53,076 nt of DNA from Turicibacter sp. (GCA_009787345.1 WRGF01000217.1:1-53076), one strand, 5' to 3'. Counted from the stretch's first letter, positions 34,203 through 44,253 are shown. The notes: generated from the letters alone by a model not told the origin. Translations and numbers: made by a program.

Positions 34203-35585
34203 ATGAATGGCAAATTAAAAGAACTTCCCGTTCAAAAAAATGGGGAATATAGCGCCCAAGTTGAAAGCCTGACCCATGATGGGCTTGGCGTCGCACGGGT
34301 AGAAGGCTTTCCGGTATTTTTGTCCAATGCCCTGCCTCAAGAAGAGGTCCTGTTCAGCCCGACCTTGATGAAGAAAAATTTTGCTTTTGGGCGGGTCGTG
34401 GATATCCTAAAGGAAAGCCCCCAAAGGGTCACCCCATTATGTCCTATTTATAAACAATGTGGCGGTTGCCAGCTCCAGCATTTGGCTTATCCCGCACAGC
34501 TTGAGGAAAAACAGCAATTGGTTGCCAGCCACCTGGCGCGCATTGGGAAATTAGATGCCCAGCTGGTGCTTCCAACGATTGGCATGGAAGAACCTTGGCG
34601 TTACCGCAACAAGACCCAGGTCCCTTTTGGAAAAGATGAATTGGGTAACGTCGTGGCTGGTTTTTACAAACGGCGCAGCCATGAAATCATGGACATGGGC
34701 GAGTGCCTGATCCAAACTGAAATTACAGATGCCATCGTCCGTACGGTCAAGGAGCTATCCCAGGAATTTGGCATTGAACCTTATGACGAATCGTCCATGA
34801 CCGGAATCATCCGCCACTTGGTCGTCCGCATCGGTTTTAAAACGGGGGAAATCATGGTGACCTTTGTGACCAAGGGAAAAAAATTCCCCTACAAAGACGA
34901 AGTCATCGAACGGCTCCTGAAAGAATATAAAAACATCAAAAGCATCGCCCAAAACATCAACCTAAAAGCAACCAACGTGATTTTTGGGGATGAAACCCGC
35001 ATCCTTTATGGGGAACCGTATATTTACGATGAACTGGATGGCATCCGTTTTGCGATTTCTCCACGGAGCTTTTACCAAATTAACCCCATTCAAACAGAAA
35101 TCCTTTATAAAAAGGCCGTGGAATTTGCGGGCCTTACCGGCAACGAGATTGTTTTTGATGCTTACTGCGGCATAGGGACCATAACCCTGTTTTTGGCCCG
35201 CCATGCAAAAAAAGTCTATGGGGTGGAAATCGTCCCCGAAGCCATTGCTGACGCCCACTCCAACGCCCGCCTGAATGGTGTGGAAAACGTCCAGTTTGAA
35301 GTCGGCAAATCAGAAGCCGTCATCCCGAAATGGCTAAAAGAAGGGATTATTCCCGACGTGATTGTAGTGGACCCTCCCCGAAAAGGCTGTGAGAAGTCAT
35401 TACTTGAAGCTTTCATTGAAGTGGCCCCGAAACGGATTGTCTATGTTTCCTGCGATTCCTCCACTTTGGCGAGGGATTTGGCAATCCTTGCAGAAGGGGG
35501 TTATGAGGTACAGGCTGTCCAGCCAGTGGATATGTTCCCTCAGACCAACCACATCGAAAATGTTGCCCTCCTGACCCGTGTATAA
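34203..35585 (+). CDS. rlmD: 23S rRNA (uracil-C5)-methyltransferase, RlmD/RumA family
   Basis: SAM-dependent enzyme that makes 5-methyluridine in RNA. The 460-residue protein has an N-terminal TRAM domain (about 10-65) and the iron-sulfur cysteines in CPIYKQCGGCQLQHL. The SAM motif is FDAYCGIGTITLF, and the catalytic cysteine is in IVYVSCDSSTLARDL, with the late Gln/Asn loop SFYQINPIQTEIL. In Bacilli, members of this family methylate U747 and/or U1939 (RlmCD), so the exact target is uncertain. A ribosome site GAGGGAG precedes ATG 34203. Confidence 0.93.
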   Translation: MNGKLKELPVQKNGEYSAQVESLTHDGLGVARVEGFPVFLSNALPQEEVLFSPTLMKKNFAFGRVVDILKESPQRVTPLCPIYKQCGGCQLQHLAYPAQLEEKQQLVASHLARIGKLDAQLVLPTIGMEEPWRYRNKTQVPFGKDELGNVVAGFYKRRSHEIMDMGECLIQTEITDAIVRTVKELSQEFGIEPYDESSMTGIIRHLVVRIGFKTGEIMVTFVTKGKKFPYKDEVIERLLKEYKNIKSIAQNINLKATNVIFGDETRILYGEPYIYDELDGIRFAISPRSFYQINPIQTEILYKKAVEFAGLTGNEIVFDAYCGIGTITLFLARHAKKVYGVEIVPEAIADAHSNARLNGVENVQFEVGKSEAVIPKWLKEGIIPDVIVVDPPRKGCEKSLLEAFIEVAPKRIVYVSCDSSTLARDLAILAEGGYEVQAVQPVDMFPQTNHIENVALLTRV

Positions 35586-35683
35586 GTTTACTAAGCCACT
35601 TGCCACTAAGTAGTGCCCTTAGCATATTCCAAAAGCGATTGCATATAATGATAAGTAGATAACAGGCAAAGGACGTGGGATTC

Positions 35684-36520
35684 GTGGCAAAAAAACAAGG
35701 CTGGCTGCTTCGGTTTTTCAAAGGGGTCATCATCGCCCTCGGCTTCATCCTGCCAGGCGTCTCAGGCGGTGTCCTGGCGGCAATATTAGGGATTTACGAA
35801 CGGATGCTTAAATTTTTAGCGAACATGCGGGAAAACTTTAAGGAAAATCTGCTTTTCTTTTTGCCAGTTGCTATTGGCGGGGTTGTTGGAATCGGCTTGC
35901 TGTCTGCCCCTCTTGAGTATTTGCTGGCCCATTATAACATCATTGTCCTTTGGGGATTCAGCGGTGCCATTATTGGGACCCTCCCTTCGCTGATTAAGGA
36001 ATCCACAGCTAAAAGGGGCAGGGACCTCTGGGACTACGTGACGTTCTTTATTGCCCTTATCGGTGGCTTTTTGTTCCTTTACCATTTGTCGGACATCTTC
36101 GGCGTCATCCCGGCAAATTTTGGAGGCTTTGTCGTCGCGGGTGCCCTCATTGCCCTTGGCATCCTGATTCCAGGACTGTCGCCATCCAATTTACTGCTCG
36201 TGATGGGGCTTTATGACCCGATGCTTGATGGCTTTCGCAGTTTCGATTTGACGGGTACGTTCTTTCCCATCGCCATTGGCGGCCTCATTTCCATTTTGTT
36301 ATTCTCCAAGCTGATGGAATACTTATTGATGCATTTTCATAGCCGGGTATACCACTTCATTATCGGGCTCGTCTTTTCCAGTACAGCCCTCATCATCTTG
36401 CCACCCGTTGCCCAGTACGGAGGGTCTACTACGTTGACTTATGTCCTTAGCGGTGTATTCTTCTTAGGTGGGGTTGCCCTCGGGGGTTGGATGTGCAATT
36501 TGGAAGAACGCTATAAATGA
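35684..36520 (+). CDS. DUF368 multi-pass membrane protein
   Basis: A 278-residue integral membrane protein with about eight hydrophobic segments. The start region FFKGVIIALGFILPGVSGGVLAAILGIY is typical of DUF368, and the repeated LIPGLSPSNLLLVMGLYDPM is an internal copy of the same PG(V/L)S motif, pointing to an inverted-repeat transporter fold. Recent work on this family reports undecaprenyl-phosphate flipping for related DUF368 proteins (PopT); that function is transferred by family only. GTG 35684 has AAAGGA at a good distance; GTG 35675 is too close to it. A bidirectional terminator follows. Confidence 0.82.
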   Translation: MAKKQGWLLRFFKGVIIALGFILPGVSGGVLAAILGIYERMLKFLANMRENFKENLLFFLPVAIGGVVGIGLLSAPLEYLLAHYNIIVLWGFSGAIIGTLPSLIKESTAKRGRDLWDYVTFFIALIGGFLFLYHLSDIFGVIPANFGGFVVAGALIALGILIPGLSPSNLLLVMGLYDPMLDGFRSFDLTGTFFPIAIGGLISILLFSKLMEYLLMHFHSRVYHFIIGLVFSSTALIILPPVAQYGGSTTLTYVLSGVFFLGGVALGGWMCNLEERYK

Positions 36521-36528
36521 TAAAAACG

Positions 36529-36568
36529 AAACAGGCTGCTCCCAAAAACCATGGGAGCAGCCTGTTTT
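36529..36568. terminator. Bidirectional terminator between DUF368 and queG
   Basis: AAACAGGCTGCTCCCA pairs with TGGGAGCAGCCTGTTT; perfect 16-bp stem with A/T flanks. Confidence 0.88.
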
Positions 36569-36619
36569 GTAAATTTAAAATTCAGACGGAAAAACGGCAA
36601 CGGTTCTGGTTTGATGAAC

Positions 36620-37732
36620 CTAAGCCTTTTCTAAAGCACTCTTTATTTCCATTAGGATTTCAGGGTGCTCCCAGAGTTTTGTCAGGCGGTCTAATCGATG
36701 TTTGATGGCTTCCGTTGGCTTTAATTGTGCGATGGCCCAAATAGCTGTAGAGACAATGTCAGGGCGAGGGTCTGTTTCTGCAATGTCCAAAAGAAGCGGG
36801 AGGCTTTCATAAGACTTTAAGTTTGCCAAGGCGATGATGGCATTTCGCTGAAGGGTTTTCTTCCCCCTCCACGAACCGGCCATATAGCCAAAGCGTTCTT
36901 TGAATTCTTTGTTGCCCATCTGCAATAGTTCTTCTAAATCTGGTTGGGCATCCAGCGGGTTTGGCTCCATTTCAGGATGGAAGTGAAAGTCTTTCCCAAC
37001 GTTATAAGGGCAAACCACCTGGCAAATGTCGCATCCATAAATGATGTTGCGGATTTTTTTTCGGTACTTGAGTTCCATAACCCCTTTTGTTTGGGTTTGA
37101 TAACTGAGGCAAGTTTTGGCATTCATCTGCCCATTGCCAAGAAGGGCGTCGGTCGGGCAGGCTTTAATGCATTTCACACAGTCCCCACAACCCATTTCCA
37201 GCGGGGCATCGGGTTCAAGCTCCAAATCGGTCAAAATTTCCCCAAGATAAACATAACTCCCAAATTCCGGGGTAATAAGCAAACCATTTTTCCCGATAAA
37301 GCCAAGCCCTGCCCGCTGGGCAACTGCAACGTCGATTAGTTCACCCGTGTCAACCATAGGCTTAAACTCACCAGTCGTAGTTTTTTCACGGATTTTTTCA
37401 ATGAGCTGGTTCATCTTCCCGTTGAGGATGTGGTGATAGTCAATCCCCCAACTAGCCCGTGCAAAAAGGCCGCGAGGGCGTCCGTCGTTAATTTTTTTCA
37501 TGTGGGTTGGATAAGCAAGAGCTACAGAAATAATTGTTTTTGGCGTTTTCATCAAAAGGGATGGGTTGAGCCGTTCGTCTAAATTCCCATGTTCAAACCC
37601 TGAAGCTTGCCCATTTGCAATCTGCTGCTCGATGCCCAAACGGAGGTGTTCAAAATCTTTGGCATCGGTAAAACCAATTTTATTGATTCCAAGCTTATGG
37701 GCTTCCGCGATAATCCATGCTTTTAAATCCAT
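36620..37732 (-). CDS. queG: Epoxyqueuosine reductase QueG
   Basis: Cobalamin-dependent iron-sulfur enzyme of the last step of queuosine synthesis on tRNA. The 370-residue protein has the N-terminal QueG domain (with DTGELIDVAVAQRAGLGFIGKNG), two [4Fe-4S] cysteine sets (CGDCVKCIKACPTDAL and CDICQVVCPYN) and a C-terminal HEAT-like domain (about 290-370). The start is at the conserved MDLKAWIIAEA; an AGGGG ribosome site lies upstream. The frame is open further upstream, but that part has no QueG similarity. Monocistronic on the minus strand. Confidence 0.95.
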   Translation of the reverse strand: MDLKAWIIAEAHKLGINKIGFTDAKDFEHLRLGIEQQIANGQASGFEHGNLDERLNPSLLMKTPKTIISVALAYPTHMKKINDGRPRGLFARASWGIDYHHILNGKMNQLIEKIREKTTTGEFKPMVDTGELIDVAVAQRAGLGFIGKNGLLITPEFGSYVYLGEILTDLELEPDAPLEMGCGDCVKCIKACPTDALLGNGQMNAKTCLSYQTQTKGVMELKYRKKIRNIIYGCDICQVVCPYNVGKDFHFHPEMEPNPLDAQPDLEELLQMGNKEFKERFGYMAGSWRGKKTLQRNAIIALANLKSYESLPLLLDIAETDPRPDIVSTAIWAIAQLKPTEAIKHRLDRLTKLWEHPEILMEIKSALEKA

Positions 37733-37915
37733 TTTCTCAAAACCCCTAACAATTAGATAATTTTTAATGGTATCCCATGCTCCTATTATAACAAAATTCC
37801 AGGCAATCCACGACTTTTCTGCCAACTTGCGTGACGAAATCAAGTAAATACGGTATAATTTTGATAAAAGAGCAAGTCCTGCATTCAATGCTTGTGATTA
37901 AAGGAGCGGATTACA

Positions 37916-39892
37916 TTGAAAAAAATCGCCATTTTATTAGGTTTGGTTTTATTTTTAGCTGGTTGCAGCCAACCAAATAAAGAAGCCTTATTATTTGAGG
38001 AATTTATCCAACATTTTTCGGAGGGTGATTTTGATGCCATGTATGGCCTTTTGACAACAGAGGCGCAGGAACGCATTTCAAGGGATGACTTTATCCAGCG
38101 CTACACCAATATTTTTACCTATGCCCTCGGCGCCCACAACCTGGAATTTGAAAAAGGGGAACGGGAAAACGAAGGGACCATCCCGTTCACGCTTTCTATG
38201 GAAACTGTAGGGGGGACTATCTCATTTGATTACCAACTGCCTTATGTCAGCGAAGGGGAAGGGCTGAGGGTTGATTGGACGGAGGCCTTGATTTTTCCAA
38301 TGATGCAGCCCGGGGATACCGTCCAAAGTGAACAAACCCTAGCCGAACGGGGGCGCATCCTCGATAGGAATGGGGTTGAATTGGCTTATAACGGTACCCT
38401 TCGCCAAATTTACCTGCTGCCTGGGACGTTTGACCATAACCGGATAGCTGAGGTAGCCGAAGCACTGGATGTGAGCGTCGAAGCAATCACCCAGGTACTT
38501 GATGGGGCAACAGGGGACTCGCCAGTTCCTTTTATCAGGCTCCGTCAGGACTCCCCCCACCTCCAAGACCTAAGGGACGGAGGATTTGTCACCGAAGTGC
38601 AGGGAAGCGATGTCCCTAGCCGCCTTTATGCAGATGATGAAGCGTTCGGCCACTTGCTGGGCTTTGTTGCTACCATAACGGAGGAACAGCTGAATGCGGC
38701 TGAACCGGGGATTTATGGTGGGGCATCTATCGTTGGGCAACGTGGGCTTGAACAAGTCCACGAAGCTACCCTTAGGGCCATTCATGGATTTAAGCTCTAC
38801 ATTAGCCGGGATGGAACCAACATCCAGACCCTCATTGACAGACCAGCCGCCAATGGGCAGGACCTTAGGTTGACTATTGATTCAGGGCTTCAGATAGACC
38901 TTTACCATACCATGGCCGGAGAAGAAGGAAACGCCGCCGCAGTCGCGCCAAAAACGGGGGAAATCTTGGCACTCGTGAGCTCGCCATCCTTTAACTCCAA
39001 TCAGTTCATGACCTATACGACGTTGACAGACGCAGCCCTTTGGGACCTTCGCGGTGTGAACCCCAGGGACGTCGTCAGCCGTTTTTCGCAGGTTTATTCC
39101 CCAGGTTCCACGTTTAAGCTCCACACAGCCGCCAGTGGACTCGAAGCGGGGACCTTGGATCCGACCGTTCAAAGGACGATTGATGGCCCGCAATGGCAGC
39201 AGGATAATAGCTGGGGCGGCAGTTTCGTCACCCGGATTAATAACCAAACCCGTATTGGTTTGCTGGAAGCAGTGAAATATTCCGATAACATTTATTTTGC
39301 CCAAGAAGCGCTGGCGATGGGGAAAGATGCTTTTCTATCCGGCGTAGGAAGGTTCACCATCGGCACTGATTTATCCATAGGCTTTCCTTTGCAGCCAAGC
39401 CAGGTTGTAGGGACAGGGGATTTGTCGGACGACGTACTTCTGGCAGATACCGGTTTCGGTCAGGGACAAATCCTCACGACGACCGTTAATATGGCTGCGG
39501 ATTATAGCATGTTATCCAACCAAGGCGTCATTATGTCACCAACTTTGATTTTAGACGGCTTCACACCTGCGCCATTAAAAACGGACGTGGTTTCGCCCCA
39601 AAACCTGGCGATTTTACAGGAAATGTTCGTGGAGGCGGTCTCGGGTGCGGGGGCAACGGGAGAACTTGCACAAATCCCAGGCGTTAGGTTGGCAGGAAAA
39701 ACCGGGACCGCAGAAACGTCAGTTGAACTTGGCGGGGATGCCCCACAGCGGGGCTGGTTCGTGGCAACGGACATCGACTCCTCCAGGATTTCACTTGCCA
39801 TGATGGTGGATGACAACCGGGAAGTCGAAAATGGCACCCGGGGCGTATCTGCCATGGTGGGACAGGTCATCGAACGTTATTTAGCGAGATAA
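37916..39892 (+). CDS. Penicillin-binding protein with MecA-type N-terminal domain (class B PBP)
   Basis: Peptidoglycan transpeptidase anchored as a lipoprotein: MKKIAILLGLVLFLAGC gives a lipobox with Cys17. The 658-residue protein has an NTF2-like MecA_N domain (about 25-135), a PBP dimerisation domain (about 145-310) and a transpeptidase domain (about 325-655). The active-site motifs are SPGSTFKL (SxxK), YSDN (SxN class) and KTGT. This is the architecture of Bacillus PBP3 (PbpC) and PBP2a. Such enzymes often have low beta-lactam affinity, but resistance cannot be read from sequence. Start is TTG 37916 with AAAGGAG upstream. Confidence 0.92.
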   Translation: MKKIAILLGLVLFLAGCSQPNKEALLFEEFIQHFSEGDFDAMYGLLTTEAQERISRDDFIQRYTNIFTYALGAHNLEFEKGERENEGTIPFTLSMETVGGTISFDYQLPYVSEGEGLRVDWTEALIFPMMQPGDTVQSEQTLAERGRILDRNGVELAYNGTLRQIYLLPGTFDHNRIAEVAEALDVSVEAITQVLDGATGDSPVPFIRLRQDSPHLQDLRDGGFVTEVQGSDVPSRLYADDEAFGHLLGFVATITEEQLNAAEPGIYGGASIVGQRGLEQVHEATLRAIHGFKLYISRDGTNIQTLIDRPAANGQDLRLTIDSGLQIDLYHTMAGEEGNAAAVAPKTGEILALVSSPSFNSNQFMTYTTLTDAALWDLRGVNPRDVVSRFSQVYSPGSTFKLHTAASGLEAGTLDPTVQRTIDGPQWQQDNSWGGSFVTRINNQTRIGLLEAVKYSDNIYFAQEALAMGKDAFLSGVGRFTIGTDLSIGFPLQPSQVVGTGDLSDDVLLADTGFGQGQILTTTVNMAADYSMLSNQGVIMSPTLILDGFTPAPLKTDVVSPQNLAILQEMFVEAVSGAGATGELAQIPGVRLAGKTGTAETSVELGGDAPQRGWFVATDIDSSRISLAMMVDDNREVENGTRGVSAMVGQVIERYLAR

Positions 39893-39923
39893 GGGTACCC
39901 ATAAAAGAAAGAAGTGATTGAAG

Positions 39924-40256
39924 ATGAATGAAGCCATCACCCAGTACGGCCTTTATTTTTCGCTGGCAATCGTTACGATCCTTATTATTAAATTCCTGAT
40001 CAAAACCATTTTCAAATTTGCACTGACATTGGCCCTTATGTTTGTGGTCAATCAGTGGACGCCCCTTATTATGCCCGGGATTTTGGATATCCTCCTTGTT
40101 TATGTGGATTTTGGCCCATGGGCTGATTGGATCTTTCCCGTTTTGCCTTTTGTCCTTTCTTTTGTAGTCGCAAGTCTGTTATCCACCTTGATTTGGAACG
40201 CAGCCATGGGACTGTTGAAACTTCCCAAACGAATTTTTCAAGGGATTTTTAGGTAA
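39924..40256 (+). CDS. Small multi-pass membrane protein, unknown
   Basis: A 110-residue hydrophobic protein with three predicted helices (about 8-27, 32-58, 66-95) and a basic C-terminus (KLPKRIFQGIFR). ATG 39924 lies 31 bases after the PBP gene, so it may be co-transcribed; AAGAAGTG is a modest ribosome site, and TTG 39918 is an alternative start. No recognised family. Confidence 0.65.
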   Translation: MNEAITQYGLYFSLAIVTILIIKFLIKTIFKFALTLALMFVVNQWTPLIMPGILDILLVYVDFGPWADWIFPVLPFVLSFVVASLLSTLIWNAAMGLLKLPKRIFQGIFR

Positions 40257-40304
40257 GGGAGGGATTCCTTGATGAGAAAAGTCGTGTGTGGACATGCCGC
40301 CCTT

Positions 40305-40353
40305 TATACGAATAAAAGCCCTCGGCATGCCTAGGGCTTTTATTCGTATAAAA
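40305..40353. terminator. Bidirectional terminator before ppx
   Basis: A perfect 18-bp stem (40305-40322 with 40333-40350) containing AAAAGCCCT/AGGGCTTTT, A/T flanks on both sides. It ends both the PBP unit and the ppk-ppx operon. Confidence 0.9.
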
Positions 40354-40357
40354 AATA

Positions 40358-41815
40358 TCATTGTGTCAAAAATTCCAGGTGGATATCCTTTTTAAGCACC
40401 CGTTCCAAGTGCTTTTTTTGTTTGAGAAGTTCCTCTTTTTTATGAGGGAAATCCGCTGCTAAAGTAAGTTGCAGCCACATGGTTTCAGTGCTGTTGGAAG
40501 CCATTTTGATTAGATTCACCACCGGTTTTCCTTGAAGCCCCATGGCGTCCACGAATTTAATGAGGGAACCTAGTAATTGGAGTTTTTGCTTTTCCTCCTT
40601 CGTGAACCAGCTCTCATAAGGTGCAATGTCTTTTTTAAAACGCCCCCGTGAATGGTAGGAAGCTAAAAGTGCCAGTGCAATCCGTTCTTTGTGGGTAAAG
40701 CCATTCATTGGGATGTTGGCAATAAAGTAAAAGCTATGGGAGCGGCTATCGTTGGCGCTGAACCGCCTTCCGATATTATAAAGGGTCATGCCATATTCTA
40801 AAAATTCGTAGTCGGAATGCTTTAGTTTTAAAAGGCTTGCCAGCTCAAGTGCCTTGTCATATAGAGGAGTTGGGCTGGACAGGGCTTCAATAGCAACTTT
40901 GCGGATAGTCTTGATGGTGAACACTTTTGGGTCGGCGGCCACCAATCCGTCGCGAAAACCTTTGCGGCTAAGGAAAAAAGCCTCGGAACCCAAAATCCGG
41001 CTAAGTTCCACAAAGGTTTGCAGGGCAGGGATAATCGTATCCATCCGGTCTTTGTTGATCGCATCAATGGCAGTCAAATCTTCAATACTTCCAGAAGTAA
41101 AGCGTTCTTGGAGACATTCCAAGTCTGCCAGTTTCATCTGGTAAAGATGCTCGCCTAAAAGGGGATAGCCAATCATTCCTTGATGGGCCCGCGCCAGGTT
41201 TCGGGCACTCCCGCCAATGGCATAAATGGGATAATTGTTTTCTTCTATCCATGGCAGGCTTTCCAATTGCTGCCGGATAAACCCACTGATTTGTTGGCAT
41301 TCCTCCACAGTGGGAATCATGCCTTTGACAAATTGCTGCTTCAGGGAAACAGCTCCAAATGGAAAGCTGTGGTAGTGGACCATCTTACGGTCGATGACCA
41401 GGGTGACTTCTGTGCTGCCGCCCCCTAGGTCAATGGTGTAGCCATTTTGCAAGGGGCTTGAATTAAGGATAGCCTGACAGCCGAAAAAAGCTTCTTCGTA
41501 CTCGGAAATAATCCGGATTTCAAGGCCTGTGACCATTTTGGCAAGCTTGATGATTTCTTTTTTGTTTTTAGCCTGCCTAACAGTGGCTGTAGCGGCACAA
41601 ATCGTGTTTCTGACGTCATAGTAAGCAATCATCCTAGAAAACCCCTGTAAGGTCTCCAAGAGGTTCTCAATGCCTTCAGGGCTTATGTTGCCGTTGCTGT
41701 CAAGATGTCTGCGCAATTGGGCAAATACCTTGATGTTATCGATTTCCTTGAGGCCTTTATAAATAACAAGGCGCACCGAGTTGGAACCGATGTCGATAAT
41801 GGCGGTTTTTTTCAT
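40358..41815 (-). CDS. ppx: Ppx/GppA family exopolyphosphatase
   Basis: Removes terminal phosphates from polyphosphate (or pppGpp). The 485-residue protein shows the actin-like ATPase fold: phosphate-1 motif AIIDIGSNSVRLVIY at the N-terminus, the catalytic-glutamate region (EYEEAFFGCQAIL), phosphate-2 YTIDLGGGSTEVTLV and AIGGSARNLA. The C-terminal half is HD-like, as in long Ppx proteins. It lies 2 bases downstream of ppk on the minus strand, an operon of opposing enzymes that would set the polyphosphate level. Confidence 0.92.
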   Translation of the reverse strand: MKKTAIIDIGSNSVRLVIYKGLKEIDNIKVFAQLRRHLDSNGNISPEGIENLLETLQGFSRMIAYYDVRNTICAATATVRQAKNKKEIIKLAKMVTGLEIRIISEYEEAFFGCQAILNSSPLQNGYTIDLGGGSTEVTLVIDRKMVHYHSFPFGAVSLKQQFVKGMIPTVEECQQISGFIRQQLESLPWIEENNYPIYAIGGSARNLARAHQGMIGYPLLGEHLYQMKLADLECLQERFTSGSIEDLTAIDAINKDRMDTIIPALQTFVELSRILGSEAFFLSRKGFRDGLVAADPKVFTIKTIRKVAIEALSSPTPLYDKALELASLLKLKHSDYEFLEYGMTLYNIGRRFSANDSRSHSFYFIANIPMNGFTHKERIALALLASYHSRGRFKKDIAPYESWFTKEEKQKLQLLGSLIKFVDAMGLQGKPVVNLIKMASNSTETMWLQLTLAADFPHKKEELLKQKKHLERVLKKDIHLEFLTQ

Positions 41816-41817
41816 TC

Positions 41818-43872
41818 TTACTCCTCGTCATCCGTAACCTGATAAGCTTGTTCATATAAAATCAACTGGCTGTTACGGAGGTTTTCTCCTGTATTTTCAA
41901 CGTAATGGTACGTTCCTTCTGATGACTGTTCACGGGCTTTGACATTGTCCGATAAATAAATATCAAGGATTTCCTTAATGCGCGCTTTCAGATTTTCCTG
42001 AAGGACCGGAAATGAGATCTCTACCCGCTTTTCCATGTTGCGGGTCATCAAATCTGCCGAGGACAAAAAGGTCTTATGGGCTCCATTTTGGTGGAAATAA
42101 TAAATCCTCGTATGCTCCAAGAAACGGCCGACAATACTTCTTACCGTAATATTATCACTGACTCCCTCTATTTGTGGGCGAAGGCAACAAGTCCCCCGGA
42201 CGATTAATTCGATTTTGACACCGGCGATGGACGCTTCGTACATTTTTAAGATGAGGACTTTATCTGTCAGGGAATTCATCTTGGCAATGATATGCCCGTT
42301 CCCATGTTCTTTTTGAAACTGTATTTCCCGGTCGATCAAATCAATAAAATCGTTGCGGATGTCCATGGGGGCAACGGATAACTCATGATAATGGGGCTTG
42401 ATGGTGTCCCCGCTCAAGAAATTAAAGAAGTTGGTCGCATCGATACCAATTTGTTCATTGGATGTCAGCAAGCTTAAGTCCGTGTAGAATTTAGCGGTCG
42501 TATCGTTGTAATTCCCTGTGCCTAAATGGACGAAACGCTGGATTTTTTGGTTTTGGCGGCGGACAACCAACGTAATCTTACTGTGGGTCTTTAAAAAATT
42601 AATCCCGTAAATGACATGGCAGCCAGCTTTTTCTAATTGTTTGGCCCACTCCACATTGTTTTCTTCATCGAAACGGGCTTTTAATTCGACCAATACCATG
42701 ACTTGCTTTCCTTGTTGGGCGGCATACTTCAAAGAAGTGATGATGGGGGAATCGCTTGAAATCCGGTAAAGGGTCTGTTTGATGGCGAGGACATCAGGAT
42801 TTTTTGAAGCCTCGTCAATAAAGTCCACCACGGTCTGGAAGGACTCGAACGGGTGGTGGATTAAAATATCCTGTTCCAAAAGCTTAGCAAACATATCTTC
42901 ATGGGAGGATAAATCTTTTGGCGGTTGGGGGATGAGCGATTGGAAGGTCAATTCCTCGTGTTCATGGGAGATCTCCCGGTAAAAGCGGCCCAAAAACGTC
43001 AAATCAAGGGGCCCATCCACCTCAAAGACATCTTTTTCATGGATTTCCAGTTCATCCTGTAGATAAGCAAGCATTGCCCCATCAGCTGGCTTTCTCAGTT
43101 CAAGGCGGACAGCGGAGCCCCACTTCCTTTTGGTCAACTCTTTTTCAATCTCTTTTAAAAGATCCCGGGCCCCTTCTTCATCAATGGTCATATCAGCGTT
43201 TCGGGTAATCCTGAAATGCGTAATCTGCCCCACGTCATAACCGACGAAGAGCTTGCTTAAAAAGGCGCTGATAATATCTTCAAGGAGAACGTAATGGAAG
43301 CCTTCGGTGCGGATATAGCGCGGAAGGACGGAGGGAACTTGGACGATGCCGATTTTGTCTACATCCTCAGAGTGGAGGCTTACGGCAACGTTAAGGCTTT
43401 TGTTGGCCAGTATTGGAAAAGGACGATAGGCATCCACGGCAATAGGGGTCAGGACCGGAAAAACCTGCTCGTCAAAATAAGCTTCCAGCCGTTCCTTTTG
43501 GACAGCGGTCAGTTCCTTGAAGCCTAAAAAACCGATACCTTCGTTGACCAATAAAGGCTCGATCTGATTTTTTAAAATGTCATACTGGTGCCCAATCAGC
43601 GTATGGGCTTTTTTTGAAATGGCGCTCAGCTGTTTTTTAGGGGTCATCCCGGCTTTGCTTTCCGGGCGGTTGAAATTGGCCTCCACCTGGTCTTTAAGCC
43701 CCGCCACCCGTACCATAAAGAATTCATCCAGGTTAGAACTGAAAATGCTAAGGAAATGAAGCCGCTCAAGCAAGGGGTTATGCCAGTCGTTGGCCTCTTC
43801 CAAAACCCGTTCGTTAAAAGCAAGCCAGCTCAGTTCCCGGTTGTTAAAATAAAGTGGGTTGTCTAAAATCAT
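41818..43872 (-). CDS. ppk1: Polyphosphate kinase 1
   Basis: Membrane-associated enzyme that polymerises the gamma-phosphate of ATP into polyphosphate. The 684 residues are the normal length. The N-terminus LYFNNRELSWLAFNERVLEEA is typical. The autophosphorylated histidine is in FVHLGTGNYNDTTAK, and a second conserved histidine is in NFLKTHSKITLV. GGGAGGAAA precedes the start. First gene of the ppk-ppx operon; its promoter must lie in 43873-44070, divergent from the small gene at 44144. Confidence 0.96.
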   Translation of the reverse strand: MILDNPLYFNNRELSWLAFNERVLEEANDWHNPLLERLHFLSIFSSNLDEFFMVRVAGLKDQVEANFNRPESKAGMTPKKQLSAISKKAHTLIGHQYDILKNQIEPLLVNEGIGFLGFKELTAVQKERLEAYFDEQVFPVLTPIAVDAYRPFPILANKSLNVAVSLHSEDVDKIGIVQVPSVLPRYIRTEGFHYVLLEDIISAFLSKLFVGYDVGQITHFRITRNADMTIDEEGARDLLKEIEKELTKRKWGSAVRLELRKPADGAMLAYLQDELEIHEKDVFEVDGPLDLTFLGRFYREISHEHEELTFQSLIPQPPKDLSSHEDMFAKLLEQDILIHHPFESFQTVVDFIDEASKNPDVLAIKQTLYRISSDSPIITSLKYAAQQGKQVMVLVELKARFDEENNVEWAKQLEKAGCHVIYGINFLKTHSKITLVVRRQNQKIQRFVHLGTGNYNDTTAKFYTDLSLLTSNEQIGIDATNFFNFLSGDTIKPHYHELSVAPMDIRNDFIDLIDREIQFQKEHGNGHIIAKMNSLTDKVLILKMYEASIAGVKIELIVRGTCCLRPQIEGVSDNITVRSIVGRFLEHTRIYYFHQNGAHKTFLSSADLMTRNMEKRVEISFPVLQENLKARIKEILDIYLSDNVKAREQSSEGTYHYVENTGENLRNSQLILYEQAYQVTDDEE

Positions 43873-44074
43873 AATTTCCTCCCGGTATTTGTTGGATCAT
43901 CTCTTAATATCATAACCAAAATAAGGGATTTAAACAAGTAAAATTGCACTTTTTGGGCAAGTAAATGCTAAATTGGGGCGTGCGGGGATGTGGGCTTGCC
44001 AGTGCTCTCCCAAAGTGACATAAAATCATTTTATGAGTTTTCCCCATGTAAAATGTGGTAATTTGAAAATAAGA

Positions 44075-44103
44075 TTGACAAATATTGATGAAAACGCTAT
44101 ACT
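44075..44103 (+). promoter_or_regulatory. Strong sigma-A promoter of the 34-residue peptide gene
   Basis: TTGACA (44075-44080), exactly 17 bases, TATACT (44098-44103). Five of six consensus bases in the -10 and a perfect -35; the start codon lies 40 bases downstream. Confidence 0.85.
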
Positions 44104-44143
44104 ATTAGTAGATAAACAATCCAAATTCAAAGGGGGCATCGCC

Positions 44144-44248
44144 ATGAATGGAATCATTGTTACGGTCATCTTAAGTTATTTAGTCTTATCCGTCGTCATG
44201 AACCACTTCGTCCGCATCTACAAATACTTGTCCCAAAAAGGGCAATAA
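44144..44248 (+). CDS. 34-residue single-helix membrane peptide
   Basis: MNGIIVTVILSYLVLSVVM followed by NHFVRIYKYLSQKGQ: one hydrophobic helix (about residues 3-22) and a basic tail. AAAGGGGG lies 7 bases before ATG 44144. The unit has a near-consensus promoter (44075-44103) and its own terminator (44254-44304), so it is an independent, probably well-expressed gene. Length and charge fit type I toxin peptides or small regulatory membrane proteins; no antisense RNA can be shown. The upstream part of the open frame is non-coding. Confidence 0.75.
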   Translation: MNGIIVTVILSYLVLSVVMNHFVRIYKYLSQKGQ

Positions 44249-44253
44249 ATCAT